Part shown: piece after piece, positions 25,000-36,370 of the stretch
Layout of the letters: each line of letters begins with the position of its first letter
Numbering within the stretch: the first letter of the stretch is position 1
From: Clavelina lepadiformis
Taxonomy: Eukaryota > Chordata > Ascidiacea > Aplousobranchia > Clavelinidae
DNA: 64,000 nucleotides
Assembly (NCBI RefSeq): GCF_947623445.1
Contig: NC_135243.1
Location: forward strand, 21,460,479-21,524,478
Direction: 5' to 3'
Program-made: the position numbers and the translations under genes
Notes under the pieces: model-generated
What the model was told of the DNA's origin: nothing
The model's database searches: none
The model's input: only the letters and a program-made list of their open reading frames with translations

Positions 25000-26912
25000 C
25001 AAGGCTATTTTCCTTATTTCCATTATTACGTCATGTATTCAAATTGTTTTTTAATTGTGACAGAGGAGTACAACATTCATATCTCTTGAAACTCGTTTTT
25101 TGTGTATACTTTGTTGTTTTTTTCCTTCATGTTGGTTTGTGTTACCATCATTTTTAATTTTAACATATGTGTCTAAAATTTATTTTTTTTAACTTCGATG
25201 ATTGGAAGCGTTAAACTTTGTCTGCTTTCTTATAAAATGCTGTTTCATTCTGTTTTTGAAAATTTTGGAGTCGGAAACACTGTTGTTCGCTTGGATAGTA
25301 TGATTCTGCTGGGATTCTGCCAGAATGACAGTGGTAAAAACACAGTGGGCGCAATCGCGATGACATCACATGACAAAATCAAAAATCTTTGTTCGTCACG
25401 TCACTGCTAAAACGCGAAGAAAATTTTGAAGTACTGTAGCTGAGGCAAAAATGGGTCAGTAAACTGCATTACATAACCCAAACTCAGTGAAGCGGCAAGA
25501 TTTAGTAAATTAAAGCTCTTCTTTTGCTGTTCTCCTTTACCTATTTGACAAAGTTTGAAAAGTACGATTGAAGCGATTTATTTACAACTTTAATAAACTA
25601 TAGATTAAATCTTATTATTCATATAATTTTTATAAATTGGAATATATGGTAAACCTACGATCTAAATCAACTTCAATAAATTTAATTAATAGCCTATTTC
25701 ATACGCTACCAAGCGTAGTTGCAATGAGCGCCACAAAAGCAGCTACGCCTATAACAATTTTGTTAATTAAAAAGCTGAAATGTTTCGAGCAACATTCCAT
25801 GTCAAATCGAAAAGAAATTACAGTACAGTACAACAGTCATTACTGAACAACTTTAGTAATTAAGCTGTTCAACCAAATTGTTTCTCTCTAGATTTTAAAT
25901 CACAATATCTCTGGTTGCCAGCATCATACAGGTATAACTTGGTTAATGCAGTGACTTTGAAATTTCGTTTCTGGAAAAGAATAATTAGTTTGGCTAACTC
26001 AAATATACTAGCTATATAATAAAAAATATGACGAAATATTACTCTTTCAACTGAAAGCATTGCGTTTATTCTAAACACGTGGTAAATTAGTTAGATGACA
26101 CCTGACAAAACTTCTACTGCAATTGGCTGCCCTGTTCAAACCATCCCTATTACATTACAGGTGTAATGTATAATAATAATCTATGTTCAAACCACATGTA
26201 TCATGAAAAACGGAAAAGAATTTATTGCAAACGACACAAGTCACTTCAGTAATATGAGGCTTCAGAACTTAAACGAATACAATATACTTAGTATTTATAA
26301 TTGCCTAATACGAAAAAAGTTGGATAATATCACAAAGAACTGACGCTTTCAATTAGGACCATTACGTCATGAACTTTTACTTAGCAGAGAGAAGTAACAA
26401 AAACAAATACATGAAGACTTGCGAATGTTTTGTAAATGTGTTATTTGGCATTAGCAAATTTCAACTAATATTTTCAAAAAAATGAATGGTGCGCAATTGC
26501 GCATGAAACGTATGGCTCTAAACAGTGTTAGAAAAAAAATGCTACGGAGCTTTTGAAGATTTTTTTTAAATGTGCCGTTTTATAACACTTAAATAAATGA
26601 AACTACCGAAAAACAACAGCACAATGAACACTGGTAGTAAATAACTTAGTCGTACAAGCCACATGCATTTAAATAAGACATTCTTAAATGCTAAAGTTAA
26701 CTTAAACTGTTAATATAAATTAAGAAGCTACCACAAAAGATGAACAACGTTTACAAAACTGTGTACAAAATGATTTTATGTATATACCGCCGGTCTAACC
26801 ACTACAATAAACACATATTATCAATAAAAAAGAGGAATTTGTATTGGCAGCATAAAAAAAGCACAGATGTAATCAAACAAAAAGTAATTCGACCCTTTCA
26901 ATGGGCACCTCT
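25000..26912. other. No supported gene
   Basis: AT-rich, with T-rich runs near 25070-25190. It holds the right arm of the 64-bp inverted pair (25272-25335) and otherwise only short, featureless frames. Confidence 0.45.
25272..25335 (-). repeat. Right arm of the 64-bp inverted repeat pair
   Basis: Its reverse complement aligns with 14756-14819 at roughly 83 % identity. It sits 273 bp beyond the end of the 205-bp array. Confidence 0.7.
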
Positions 26913-29900
26913 TCAAGAACTATAAAAATGTTTATAAATCCCGTAGTAATGTGAAATTGCACCCGCCGTAACAAAAGTATGCCAGATAGCGTGGGCAAAA
27001 GGGATGATCCCATCACATTTGAACACTAGGACGCCAAAAATGTAAAATGTTCCTCCAAGAGCAAGTTCAGTAAAGCCTGATCTGTAGCATATAGCAAATA
27101 TATATTTATTTACTGTAATTATTTATAAATGCATAAACAGCTTTAACAACGCAAAACCTACTGATTCATAACTTTTACAATAACTAATTAATTTCATCAT
27201 TTTTTTAAATTAAACTGTTTTTAAATTGACTTCACAAAAATTTAAAATAAAATCATAGACATACGACGTAGAGTGCGAAGGGTTATACATCAATGCTAAT
27301 ACTCCTGGTACAATGCCAACAAACAGATAGAAAAGTGTTTCCAAGAGTTTAAATTTTTCAAGGAAAATGAATGTATACATGGTACCAAGCACTGCAGCTA
27401 ACCATATAGCCCATCTGTGTTAAAAAAAAGGAGCAATGCAGTTAAAAAAGCCACAGCAATGTACGTGACCAAAATGAATAGCCTAAATTATATTGTGACC
27501 AGCCAGGTGAAATTGTGAAAACAAAGTCAAATGGTAATAGACTAATAGTGATGTAATAATGCCAAATGTTTCCCAATATAACTTACTAAGATCAAAATAT
27601 TCAGTAAAATTAACTTACTTACTGCAACCACATTATACTCTGATGTGTTTCATGCAACATTAGCCAGGGACTGTATGATCCAGCAATAAAGAAGTATATA
27701 GTGGTTCGATCACAGATATGGAAAAACTTGTTCAACGACGGACGACGAACACAACAACCGGCATGAGACCTCTGAAAAAGTCAAAGAAGCGTATTTCGCG
27801 TAAGAAAACAGCTAAAGGTAAGTAAACACAACTTCTTACGTCTCAGTATACAGTGTAGTCATAAAATGCTAAGTGCATGCTTTCATATGTTATTGGATTC
27901 AATACAGTAAACAAACAAACTATGACTGTTTCGTCTTTTTGTGTTCACAGTTTCTTCAAGTTTGCTACTTTTTTGTTTCTTTTTAAGTGTCAATTAAGGC
28001 GAATTCAACTTTTTTCAGCTCAATATACGCTCTATAAAAGAATTTTATTGTAACATTCTGCCGATTTCAATCATAAACTCAGACACATAGACATTTTTCG
28101 ATAACATAAATTGGTTCAAATTACAGTAGTCTCACAGTAACTATATTCTGTTCTATCATGACAACTAATTTCAGTAATTACTTGGGAATGTGGTCACACA
28201 AAGCAAGTCATGAATAATATAATATGATATATTTATACAGTTGAGTTGTTTAATGAGAGAAAGTTGATTAAAATGACAGGAGATAATATGGCTGGCAATC
28301 TTTTGTGAATATTTTGGAACAGTTCGAACTTTTTCCATATAAACATATCCGCCTAATCTGACAAACCTTTAAATCAATTCTTACATTCAATTTTTTCCTT
28401 GTTCTCAAAAATTGTTTCTTCCAGCCATGTATTGCATATAACCATTGCAACAGTCGTTGTATTTGGGGCTTTTGGGCATTGCTGTTTACTTTTTTTTGGG
28501 TGTCATAATTCAATGCCTACTTTGCTTTCTCTGTGCCAAGTGACAGTTGACATCAGTGGGCTGTGTAACAAAGCCAACTAAAGTTTTTTTTCTTAAGACG
28601 TTACTTAGCTTTTTGGTATATATACAAAACTTGCATCTTATCTGAAAATTACAATGAAATGTTATTTTGGGAACTTTTAACCATGTCAATTCAAGTTTCG
28701 TTAAAGTGGCTTTGAGTATTATGACTAAAATCATCTGATCTCAAAGTGGTCATGTTAACATGAATTCTACTTTGTAAGTTTTCAGTTTAAAATTACAATT
28801 TACAGTATATACATGATTATAGCATAAACTCATCCATAGCAATACAACTACGATTCCGGTAACTTTTCTCTGACAAGCAAACACACCTAATGTTGGTTGA
28901 ATATTATATAGTTGAAATATAATCTCTCTAAATGGGAAAATTATTATTTCTCATTTAACACTTTTACTGCTGTGAGGTAAACACGTGCAGGATGACAATG
29001 ATGAAACAACCAATTACACAAAATGTTCCAGACATGTTACCGCTGCTTCAAAATATAAATTTGTACAAAGGGAAGCAACCTTTTTCACTTTCAGACGCCT
29101 GGGTTGGGCAATTTGCATGTACAGTAAAATGCAGAGTGAACTTGTAGAAAATACAAAGAAGTTTACATGGCAATCTCAAGTATATTTGTCCAGGTCTTTT
29201 TACGCTTTTACCCAGCAATGCTGATGATTAGCAGCCAATGCGTGAATTTTAACAAATATATATAATTTGAGTATGAAAATCATAGAAAAGAATTTTGCTA
29301 AAATTTATCAGTACATCACTTCAACATACCTTTTTCCAATGACTTTGTGTCCATGATATCCAGTGAAACAATGTTGAAATGACAAAGAGCAAAACCAAAG
29401 AAGCTCCATACGATCTGGAGCAAAACTCGTAGGCAGCATAAGTAGGAAAAGAAGAGTTTCTGGGGACAACAGGGCACTGTTCATCGTTGCAGCCATCCAA
29501 TGTCAAGACATTTGGCAAAGTAACACGGCTGAACATAAACACCATTACAATTATAAACAAACCATCTAAGTTACTGTCAGAATGGTGATTGTAGTTTAAG
29601 GTTATATCTTTGGCAAACAAATAGCACAGTTAATGTATATGTGGTTAAAATCAAACCAACGTTCATTTAAACACAAGTACAGACATATATTGAAATATAT
29701 ATAATATTTATGTAAAAATATTATTTATACATTTATGGTAAGTCTGTACATATATTTCGAAACAGCATGACATTCATCAAATGAGTTTAATATTAAGCAA
29801 ACAAGAGTACAACAAAAAGCAAACATAAATAAACTTATCATAAGGTAACAACATCGAAAATCCTTTACCTGTTTGTGAGCGTAATGATTGCAAACTTCTG

Positions 29901-30107
29901 TTCTGTTTTCCATATGAGCAATTCGCTTGCCAAAATACTGGGTAATATCATGATGGCATGTGAACAAGTATTAGCCCAGTGCTCATAATCTGTCGGAATG
30001 TACATAACATTTGGGCCAGCCCTTTGGTTCATAAGATTAGAATCACGACACCAAATTCTGAAATTTTTCCAATGCTCTGTGATGCCTTTCTTGATCTTTC
30101 TGTGCAT
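26913..30107 (-). CDS. MMD: PAQR-family seven-helix membrane protein, MMD-like (PAQR10/11)
   Basis: Relative of monocyte-to-macrophage differentiation factor, a Golgi/endomembrane member of the adiponectin-receptor/haemolysin III superfamily. Five minus-strand exons: 29869-30107, 29330-29528, 27623-27771, 27265-27414 and 26913-27081, with consistent GT/AG borders and phases, giving 301 residues. Zinc-site motifs of the superfamily are intact: E42-x3-N46-x3-H50 (YEHWANTCSHA), S131-x3-H135 (STLFH), D167 (HICDRTTIYFF), and H276-x3-H280 (DGIIPFAHAIWH). The order of helices matches vertebrate MMD (238 residues). The extra length is a 15-residue N-terminal extension, an insert at about residues 80-112 with two cysteines (C93, C98), and a short tail. 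The start is the first ATG; the frame is open further but without another ATG. The second intron, 1.56 kb, holds nothing recognised. Confidence 0.92.
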
Positions 30108-33100
30108 TTCAACGACTGCCCTCAATTGTGTATGTCGTCCAACATTTTGAAGTTAAATAACAGTTACTAATGATAATGCACCACACAAGTAGAACCATGC
30201 TGTATCAGTTAATAAACAACAATATGGAATAATTTTACAATTTCAATTTGCCAAGGCTTGAAAATTCTAATTTATCCTGACAACTGATCTTAGGTCCAAT
30301 AGCTACCACGCTACTGGTATCATATATATCATGACATGTGACCATCATACTGCAATAAAAAACGTAACAACATGGTAAGCACATAGCTACCGGTAACAGA
30401 ACCATTTACTATCTTTGACAATGCTAACTGTCTCACGTTGTAATATATATTTATATGAAATATTATGCAGAAAGAAATGATGGGGTCTTTTGAAAAAACT
30501 TTTTCTGGGGTACTTCGCTGGGCCTATTTGTTTTCCGTAAAGCTAGCGAGCGTAGTTTTGAATGCATAAAATAGTTTTGCAAGTACATAGTAAGCATGAT
30601 TTTTCTTCTAAGTGTACACCAAACTTGAAGTGTTTACGTAGAATAGTTAAAATTGAAGTTACATTGCATCAAACTCACCTAGGCTACCTCAGAAAAACTT
30701 GACTTTCAAACCTAACAAGAAATTTCCATGCTCATAAGCGCAAAAACTGTAATAAATCACAAAATAAACCAGTTGAGAGCCCTTTTTTTCGCACACTTGC
30801 AAATTAATTCCTCTTCTATGTTTCTTTAAATTTTCACGGATCTACCTTTTCTGTAAGTTTCTTTTTTAACCACTTATCTCTGCTTGGATCTGAATTTTGT
30901 TGGAAGCCTGTGTACGTACGTGTACAGCCAATTTATTGTACTAGTTGAATTTTTGGTTAAATGTCGCAGTTTAAAAGTATTTTATGCAGAATAAAATTCT
31001 GCATGTGATGAAATAAATTTCATCGTTGTATGTTGAGTAGGCTATAACTTGTTTATTTAAGTTTGAATAAGCAGCAAAATATGTTTTTTCGTACACTGTA
31101 CATTTCGTTGGACTACATTAATTTACGGAGTTGAGGAAGTAGTAACACTTACCTGTGGAAGTAAGAAAATTTTGGGGAATTTAGTAAGGAAAAATAAGAA
31201 TTGGGGATTAGTTTTAGATTAATTTAGTGTTGCTACTTTCATACTTCAATACCTCCGTAAATTTAATTTATTTTTTTTCGTTTTCAATGTGGGGAATGAA
31301 AAATTGTGCTAACGCAGGTGGTCGCCAATATATTACTATTAGCAATTATGATAATAATTTCCGCAAATTAGATGTGCAAATGTTGCAAGAACTCAAAGGC
31401 ATAGACGTACATTACGGAGTAATATAAGAATGTATAAGAGTTATTAGCGTCAGCTATTATTTTTTATAAATTGCCAGTTATTAGCTCCAGAACGGCTACC
31501 AAACCCAAATTACAAAAGACATAATTTAAACGCATTAATATAAAACAAAAGTTAAGCTTATAGTTTGACAAGACATTGGCTCAACTGTGAAAAATAGCTT
31601 TATAACGCGCGATTTTTACCGGTGAAAAAGTGGAAACCTAAAATCTAGCTAAAATAAAAAGAGCTTAATTAATTGTACTTTGAACTCAGCCTTAGGTTAG
31701 TTTTTGAAGAAGAATTTTTGGCCTATCAAGCCTAATGAAATGGGTGCAATGTAACTTACTTACAAACAACATTTTTCGAAGCACAGGATCAACTTGATGC
31801 GGAGAGACGACTCTACAGATTGATTGTGTGTCTCCTTGTCTAAAAGACGACTGATTGAAAATATGAGCTACAAAAATATTTAAAAAACACAATAATATTT
31901 TTTGCAAATGGGCGTGATGTGCTGTCGCTTCTATTATACAGGATGGTGCACGCTACAGATTAATCCTTTACCCAGTTTTTGGAGTTGCTGTTAGTGTGAA
32001 CTTTTTTTTGCATTTACTCTTAGTTACTTTTTGAAGTTTTACCTTTGAGAAAAATGCAATCATTTAGCTGTTACAAAGCGTTTACTACACTTTATTTACG
32101 GTGTTGTTGTTTCGCATCGTACCCCCTTCTTATTTAATCAGTATGGCGGATTTCATTTTTCTATACTCCATGAAGAACTGCTTATTTGATTCAATGTTCT
32201 TGGAACATTGTTCTATCTAGTCATACGCTTGTCAGCATCTATACTGTATGTATTTCTCATCAGCTTAGTTGGTTGTATTCCATGATTGATGTTCATTGAT
32301 GATGGGAATACAGAAATTGGTTACGGTGACCCGTATGGGCCTCCTAGCGTTTGGAGAAGTGCTTTATAACAGGTCCTACATTATCATGCAAGACAAACAC
32401 GGTCTTGCAGGCTAACTAACACACCAAGCTATTTTGTTATAGTTTGAAAAATATCAAAGCAAACTGAATGCAACTAAAATGTCATTTTTAAACTGTCCTA
32501 TGTCTTGTTCTTGACGTTCACAAAAGATCATCCCGCCGGATTTTAGCCGACATATATATATATATAAAATGTTGTAAAACGTGAATAAAATATTATCAAT
32601 TTTTGGCCAAATAAGCTCAACAAGTTGAACCCACATTGCAATGTAAAGACATTTCATGCTCACTTTTTGATCTTTTACAATCAAAATAATACGGGTACTG
32701 CTTATCGACTGCGTCGAAGTGTTTGAAGCAGATTTCAATTGGCAATTTTAAAATTAGAACTTACAGTAGCGTTACTCGATTAAAACAGCAAACATGACCA
32801 TTATAAAGAGATACAGTCTTAATCCCTTGGGGTTATAATTACACGACCGGTTTTTTCAAAGCCCACGGTACCAAATCTGTGATTGTGTATTCCATTGTAA
32901 ACAAAAGATAAAAGGATGGAATTACAAGACACAATGAACGAGCCGATTGGTATCTTAGCTACGCGAACAATCGCAAAAGCGAGACAAGAACAAGCGATTG
33001 GAACGCACCGAAAGTTTGACTGGTTATGTTGGTATAACGATTATGAAAACACTTTAGACAAATATATTTAAAGATTTGTTTTACCAGCAATGTTGAGTCT

Positions 33101-33316
33101 AGTACGTAGTGTTCAGCTTACGTGTGTTCCAATATTTGTCTCCCCAATGGTAAAGTGCTAAATATTTAACAAAGCCACAATGAATATTGGTTCGAAATAG
33201 ACCTAAATATTAACCCAGGCTGATAAGAAATATAACGCTAATATTGACTATTTTTTGTTAAATAATTAACCCAGTTTCAAGTGTTTTGTAACAAATTGCA
33301 CTGCAACTACGGCAAC
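30108..33316. other. Intergenic, no firm gene
   Basis: The stretch lies between the 5' ends of the MMD-like gene (minus) and the dynein light chain (plus), so it probably contains both promoters. One minus-strand exon-like piece, about 31764-31852, has an acceptor and a GTAAGT donor around SFRQGDTQSICRVVSP, but no neighbouring exons could be joined to it. Confidence 0.4.
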
Positions 33317-34281
33317 ATGAATAAACAGCGTAAGGTAAAACTGGATAAGTCTAAAGGAAAGCTTCTAGCTCCTACAGACAACTCACCAATGGACGACGGT
33401 AAGAAACGGTAAAAGTTGAGTTTTATAAGAAGGAAGATACGCAGTTTACTGAAAACAGCTTGTTTTCGGAGATTTAGTAAATAGTTTGATTTATACATCA
33501 ATATTTTGGTTACCTGAGCTTCTAAGAGTAACTGCCATGAAGCTGAAAATCATTTTCGATTTTTATGACTTAACGGAGCCTATTGCACTTAAGCATGTTG
33601 TAGCCAACAGCATTAGAGAAAAATTGACGCAATAATTGAACAACTGTTTAAACGTGACCTATTGTTTTAGGTGTGACTGACGATTTGAGGTCACAAAGGG
33701 CCGGAAGCGAAGCATCTTTCGTGATTCAGACGAAAAAAACTCAATATGAGAACACTTACAAAATGGATCCCGATGTATGTTCTATTCCTATGAACCTTAT
33801 TGTTCTGAACATTATTATATACATTGTTAGACTTAATTATTGGTAAGTTACACATTAGTTATGAACAGCTGACTTCAACTACCCAACTACAATTTGTTTT
33901 GTGAGGCTGGCAAGTGTTTACTGGTTTACGGTTTCACCAAAGTTCCTTCGTGTTTAGGAAAGGTTTAAGTCGTACGAAATCGAAGACACAGCCGCCGAGG
34001 TCCTTCGTCAACACTTACAGAACAAAGCATATGATCCAGAGATGAGCAGAAAAGAATGCAAAGATATAGCTGCTAAAATATCGGAAGCGCTTAAGGCAAA
34101 GCACTATAAACGTTACAAGCACGTAGTACTTGTCAGCATTGGTAGCCTCAAAGAAAATCCAGGCGTTTATTTGGGCAGCAGGTGTTTGTGGAACGACAAA
34201 ACTGATTCTTTTGCAACCGTACAATATCAAAATACGACCCTCTATGCCCTTGCAATGATTTACGGATTGTATTACGAGTAA
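33317..34281 (+). CDS. DYNLT5: Tctex1-domain dynein light chain (DYNLT5/TCTEX1D1-like)
   Basis: Light chain of cytoplasmic or axonemal dynein. Three plus-strand exons: 33317-33398, 33671-33774 and 33958-34281, with GT/AG borders and phases that close, giving 169 residues. The N-terminus is basic (MNKQRKVKLDKSKGK) and unstructured. The segment TQYENTYKMDPD leads into the Tctex1 domain (about residues 63-168). Family landmarks are AAKISEALKAKHYKRYKHVV, then GSRCLWNDKTDSFATV, then YQNTTLYALAMIYGLYYE, matching the RYK-hhV, GSRCLWD and YALA-hYxhYYE pattern of TCTEX1D proteins. The length is close to vertebrate TCTEX1D1/DYNLT5 (about 180). Assignment to DYNLT5 rather than another Tctex1D paralogue is tentative; the fold assignment is secure. 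Confidence 0.92.
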
Positions 34282-35480
34282 GGGCAGCGCGGTAAGCGTT
34301 CAGCTACCTGCTAAAATAACCTCAGAACAAATTGGTTGCCGCTTCAATGTTGATTACAATGGCATGCTCATACTTTGCGCTGTAACCTAATTAAAGCTAA
34401 GCTTCTCTCCCAGTTCCGCTTTTTTGCTCATAATTCTTTTGCATTATGGCTTAAAAGAGTACCGTACTTTGTTTGACAAATCAATTAATATCTGAACCTT
34501 GCAGAAGCTCTCATACGGAATACGAATAGTATTAAAATTAATTTTAATCATTGTCTTACATAATGAATGTCGCTACTTGCATTTCGTATGCGGCATTTCT
34601 TTGTTATTTCATCTTAAGCCATGTGAGTGTTCTAGCTTTTGCTTATAAAGGTTTTCATATTTTGTGCTTAGCCATTTTTACAGTGATTATTGTAATTTTC
34701 TTGAGTGTATCCTTGCCTGTTACTTATTACAAACATATCAAAAATTATTATGTCGCTCATGTTTATCTGTGGGAATATGTAAGTAAGACTTGCCTTCGGT
34801 TATGCAGGCTTACAAATGTTAACTTACATGCAAAATTATAACTAAACTTACAGTATTTTACGTTTATATATTTCAATATTTTTGTTAATTTTGACTTTTA
34901 TATGCGCAGAGAGAAATACATTAATTGTCATATTTTTAAGGCCAACTTCAATGAAGTGCGAATAAAATAAGTATAAGTGTAAGTCAGCAGACATACGCTG
35001 CAAATAAAATCGTTAGATGTCGCAACTTAATAGATACTGCTTGAGCGTTGCATTAATAGAGGATAGTCCGTTAGGGAATATTTTTCTCAAAAGAGGTTTG
35101 TGTATAGAGATCGTAGCTATAACTAGTGTAGTCAGAAAACCATTTGACATAAACATGCACAAGGAGAGCAAGGAAAATAATTGACTGGTATAATTGACTC
35201 TCGCAAATGCTCCGCTGGAGGCGGTATTATGGCCATTTCTCGGTACACTTGATAAAGCAAGCTTGTGTAGTAAAATTAAAAATAAAAGTTAAACCCAGTG
35301 TGCCATCCAACGCCCTGTTTGTTTTTTCTATACGCTAGTCACAATCAAAGTAATCCGGCATTATGTTGTAAACAAGCTGTCAATCATGACCAGCTTTACG
35401 CAATCATGTTTCATGCAAATTAACAGAACAATGGACGAAAACCTGAAAACCTGAAGCATATACAGCTATATATTTACATA
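34282..35480. other. No supported gene
   Basis: The frame at 34551-34841 is hydrophobic and AT-driven, without splice or family support. Upstream exons of the TPR-like gene at 35.5 kb could be hidden here, but none was recognised. Confidence 0.4.
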
Positions 35481-35505
35481 CATTTCCATATATTTACAAT
35501 ATCTT

Positions 35506-36370
35506 ATGCTTATAGCTACAAGTGCAGAATACATGAAACAGAAAAAAGACGACGAGGCTTATGGATTACTTAACAAGTTGTACAACTTCGGTCCATCTGT
35601 ATGCATTGCTCCTATTCTAATGAATTACTACGTCACACTGCTGAAAACGGAAAGAGGTGACGAATCGGAAAAGGTCCGCGAGGAACTCACAAATACAATA
35701 AAAAACGAAATTAACTCGACGGCAAGAGAATGTCAGCTTCTGGGAGACAAATTCAGAAAGGATAAGGAGCACCATAAGGCTTTGTTGTTTTACCAGATTG
35801 CCGCCGGTTTGTTGGGAGGCGCCGAAAGTGCCGCTGATATTCTTCGGTGCATGCAAAGTTGAATCCTTGGCATAAAGCTTTCGGTCATGAACATCCTGAG
35901 GTCCAAGCTCCCGCTCCTGGATCGACAAACATATCCTGCCGTCCATGCACCTGATGCGGAATCAGATTAGCAGCGTTAGAGGAGGTGTTGATACAAAAGC
36001 AATCTGCTTGACAGAGTCTATCTGCTTACATCACATTGAAACCATCGAACGAATGGTTGGAGATCACGAAGCTCGTCATAGATCCTTGTTGCAGCAAGTG
36101 CAGCTGATGATACGGAGGCTGGGTGAAGAAGAAGCATCTAAAACGGAGGTTTACGGAGGAGCTTTAAACAACCTGGGCACTTCGTATTTATACCTCAGGC
36201 AACCGGATGACGCAATAGAAGCCTTCTGCAAAGCAATCGAAGCAAAGATGAGAGCTGAAGATTATGATACCGAAGCAGAAAAAGTGGCAGATGTGGAAAT
36301 GAGCGTTCCAGCGCTTTCGATGGCTGAGGAAATGAAAACGGAAATGGAACCAACACTGTTGGAGGACTAA
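35506..36370 (+). CDS. TPR-like protein, frame interrupted
   Basis: Two plus-strand reading frames in different phases belong to one coding region. The first (to 35862) is helical, with a TPR-like pair around LLGDKFRKDKEHHKALLFYQ. The second (from about 35945) has a clear TPR unit, GALNNLGTSYLYLRQPDDAI, then EAFCKAIEAKMRAEDY, and an acidic tail ending at 36370. The 80 bp between them are open in the third frame and also look protein-like (HKAFGHEHPEVQAPAPGS). No canonical intron joins the three. Either this is a young pseudogene with two small indels, or the assembly has errors, or an unusual intron is used. The 5' end is uncertain: an acceptor-like CTTATAG precedes 35516, so earlier exons probably exist. 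AATAAA follows at 36875-36880. No specific family is recognised. Confidence 0.5.

Noticed and set aside
31764-31852. Minus-strand exon-like piece with acceptor and GTAAGT donor
   Set aside because: No exon could be joined on either side and no family was recognised, so it is mentioned only as a possibility.
34551-34841. Hydrophobic 96-codon plus-strand frame
   Set aside because: It is AT-driven, with no poly(A), splice or family support; hydrophobic frames are expected by chance in such DNA.
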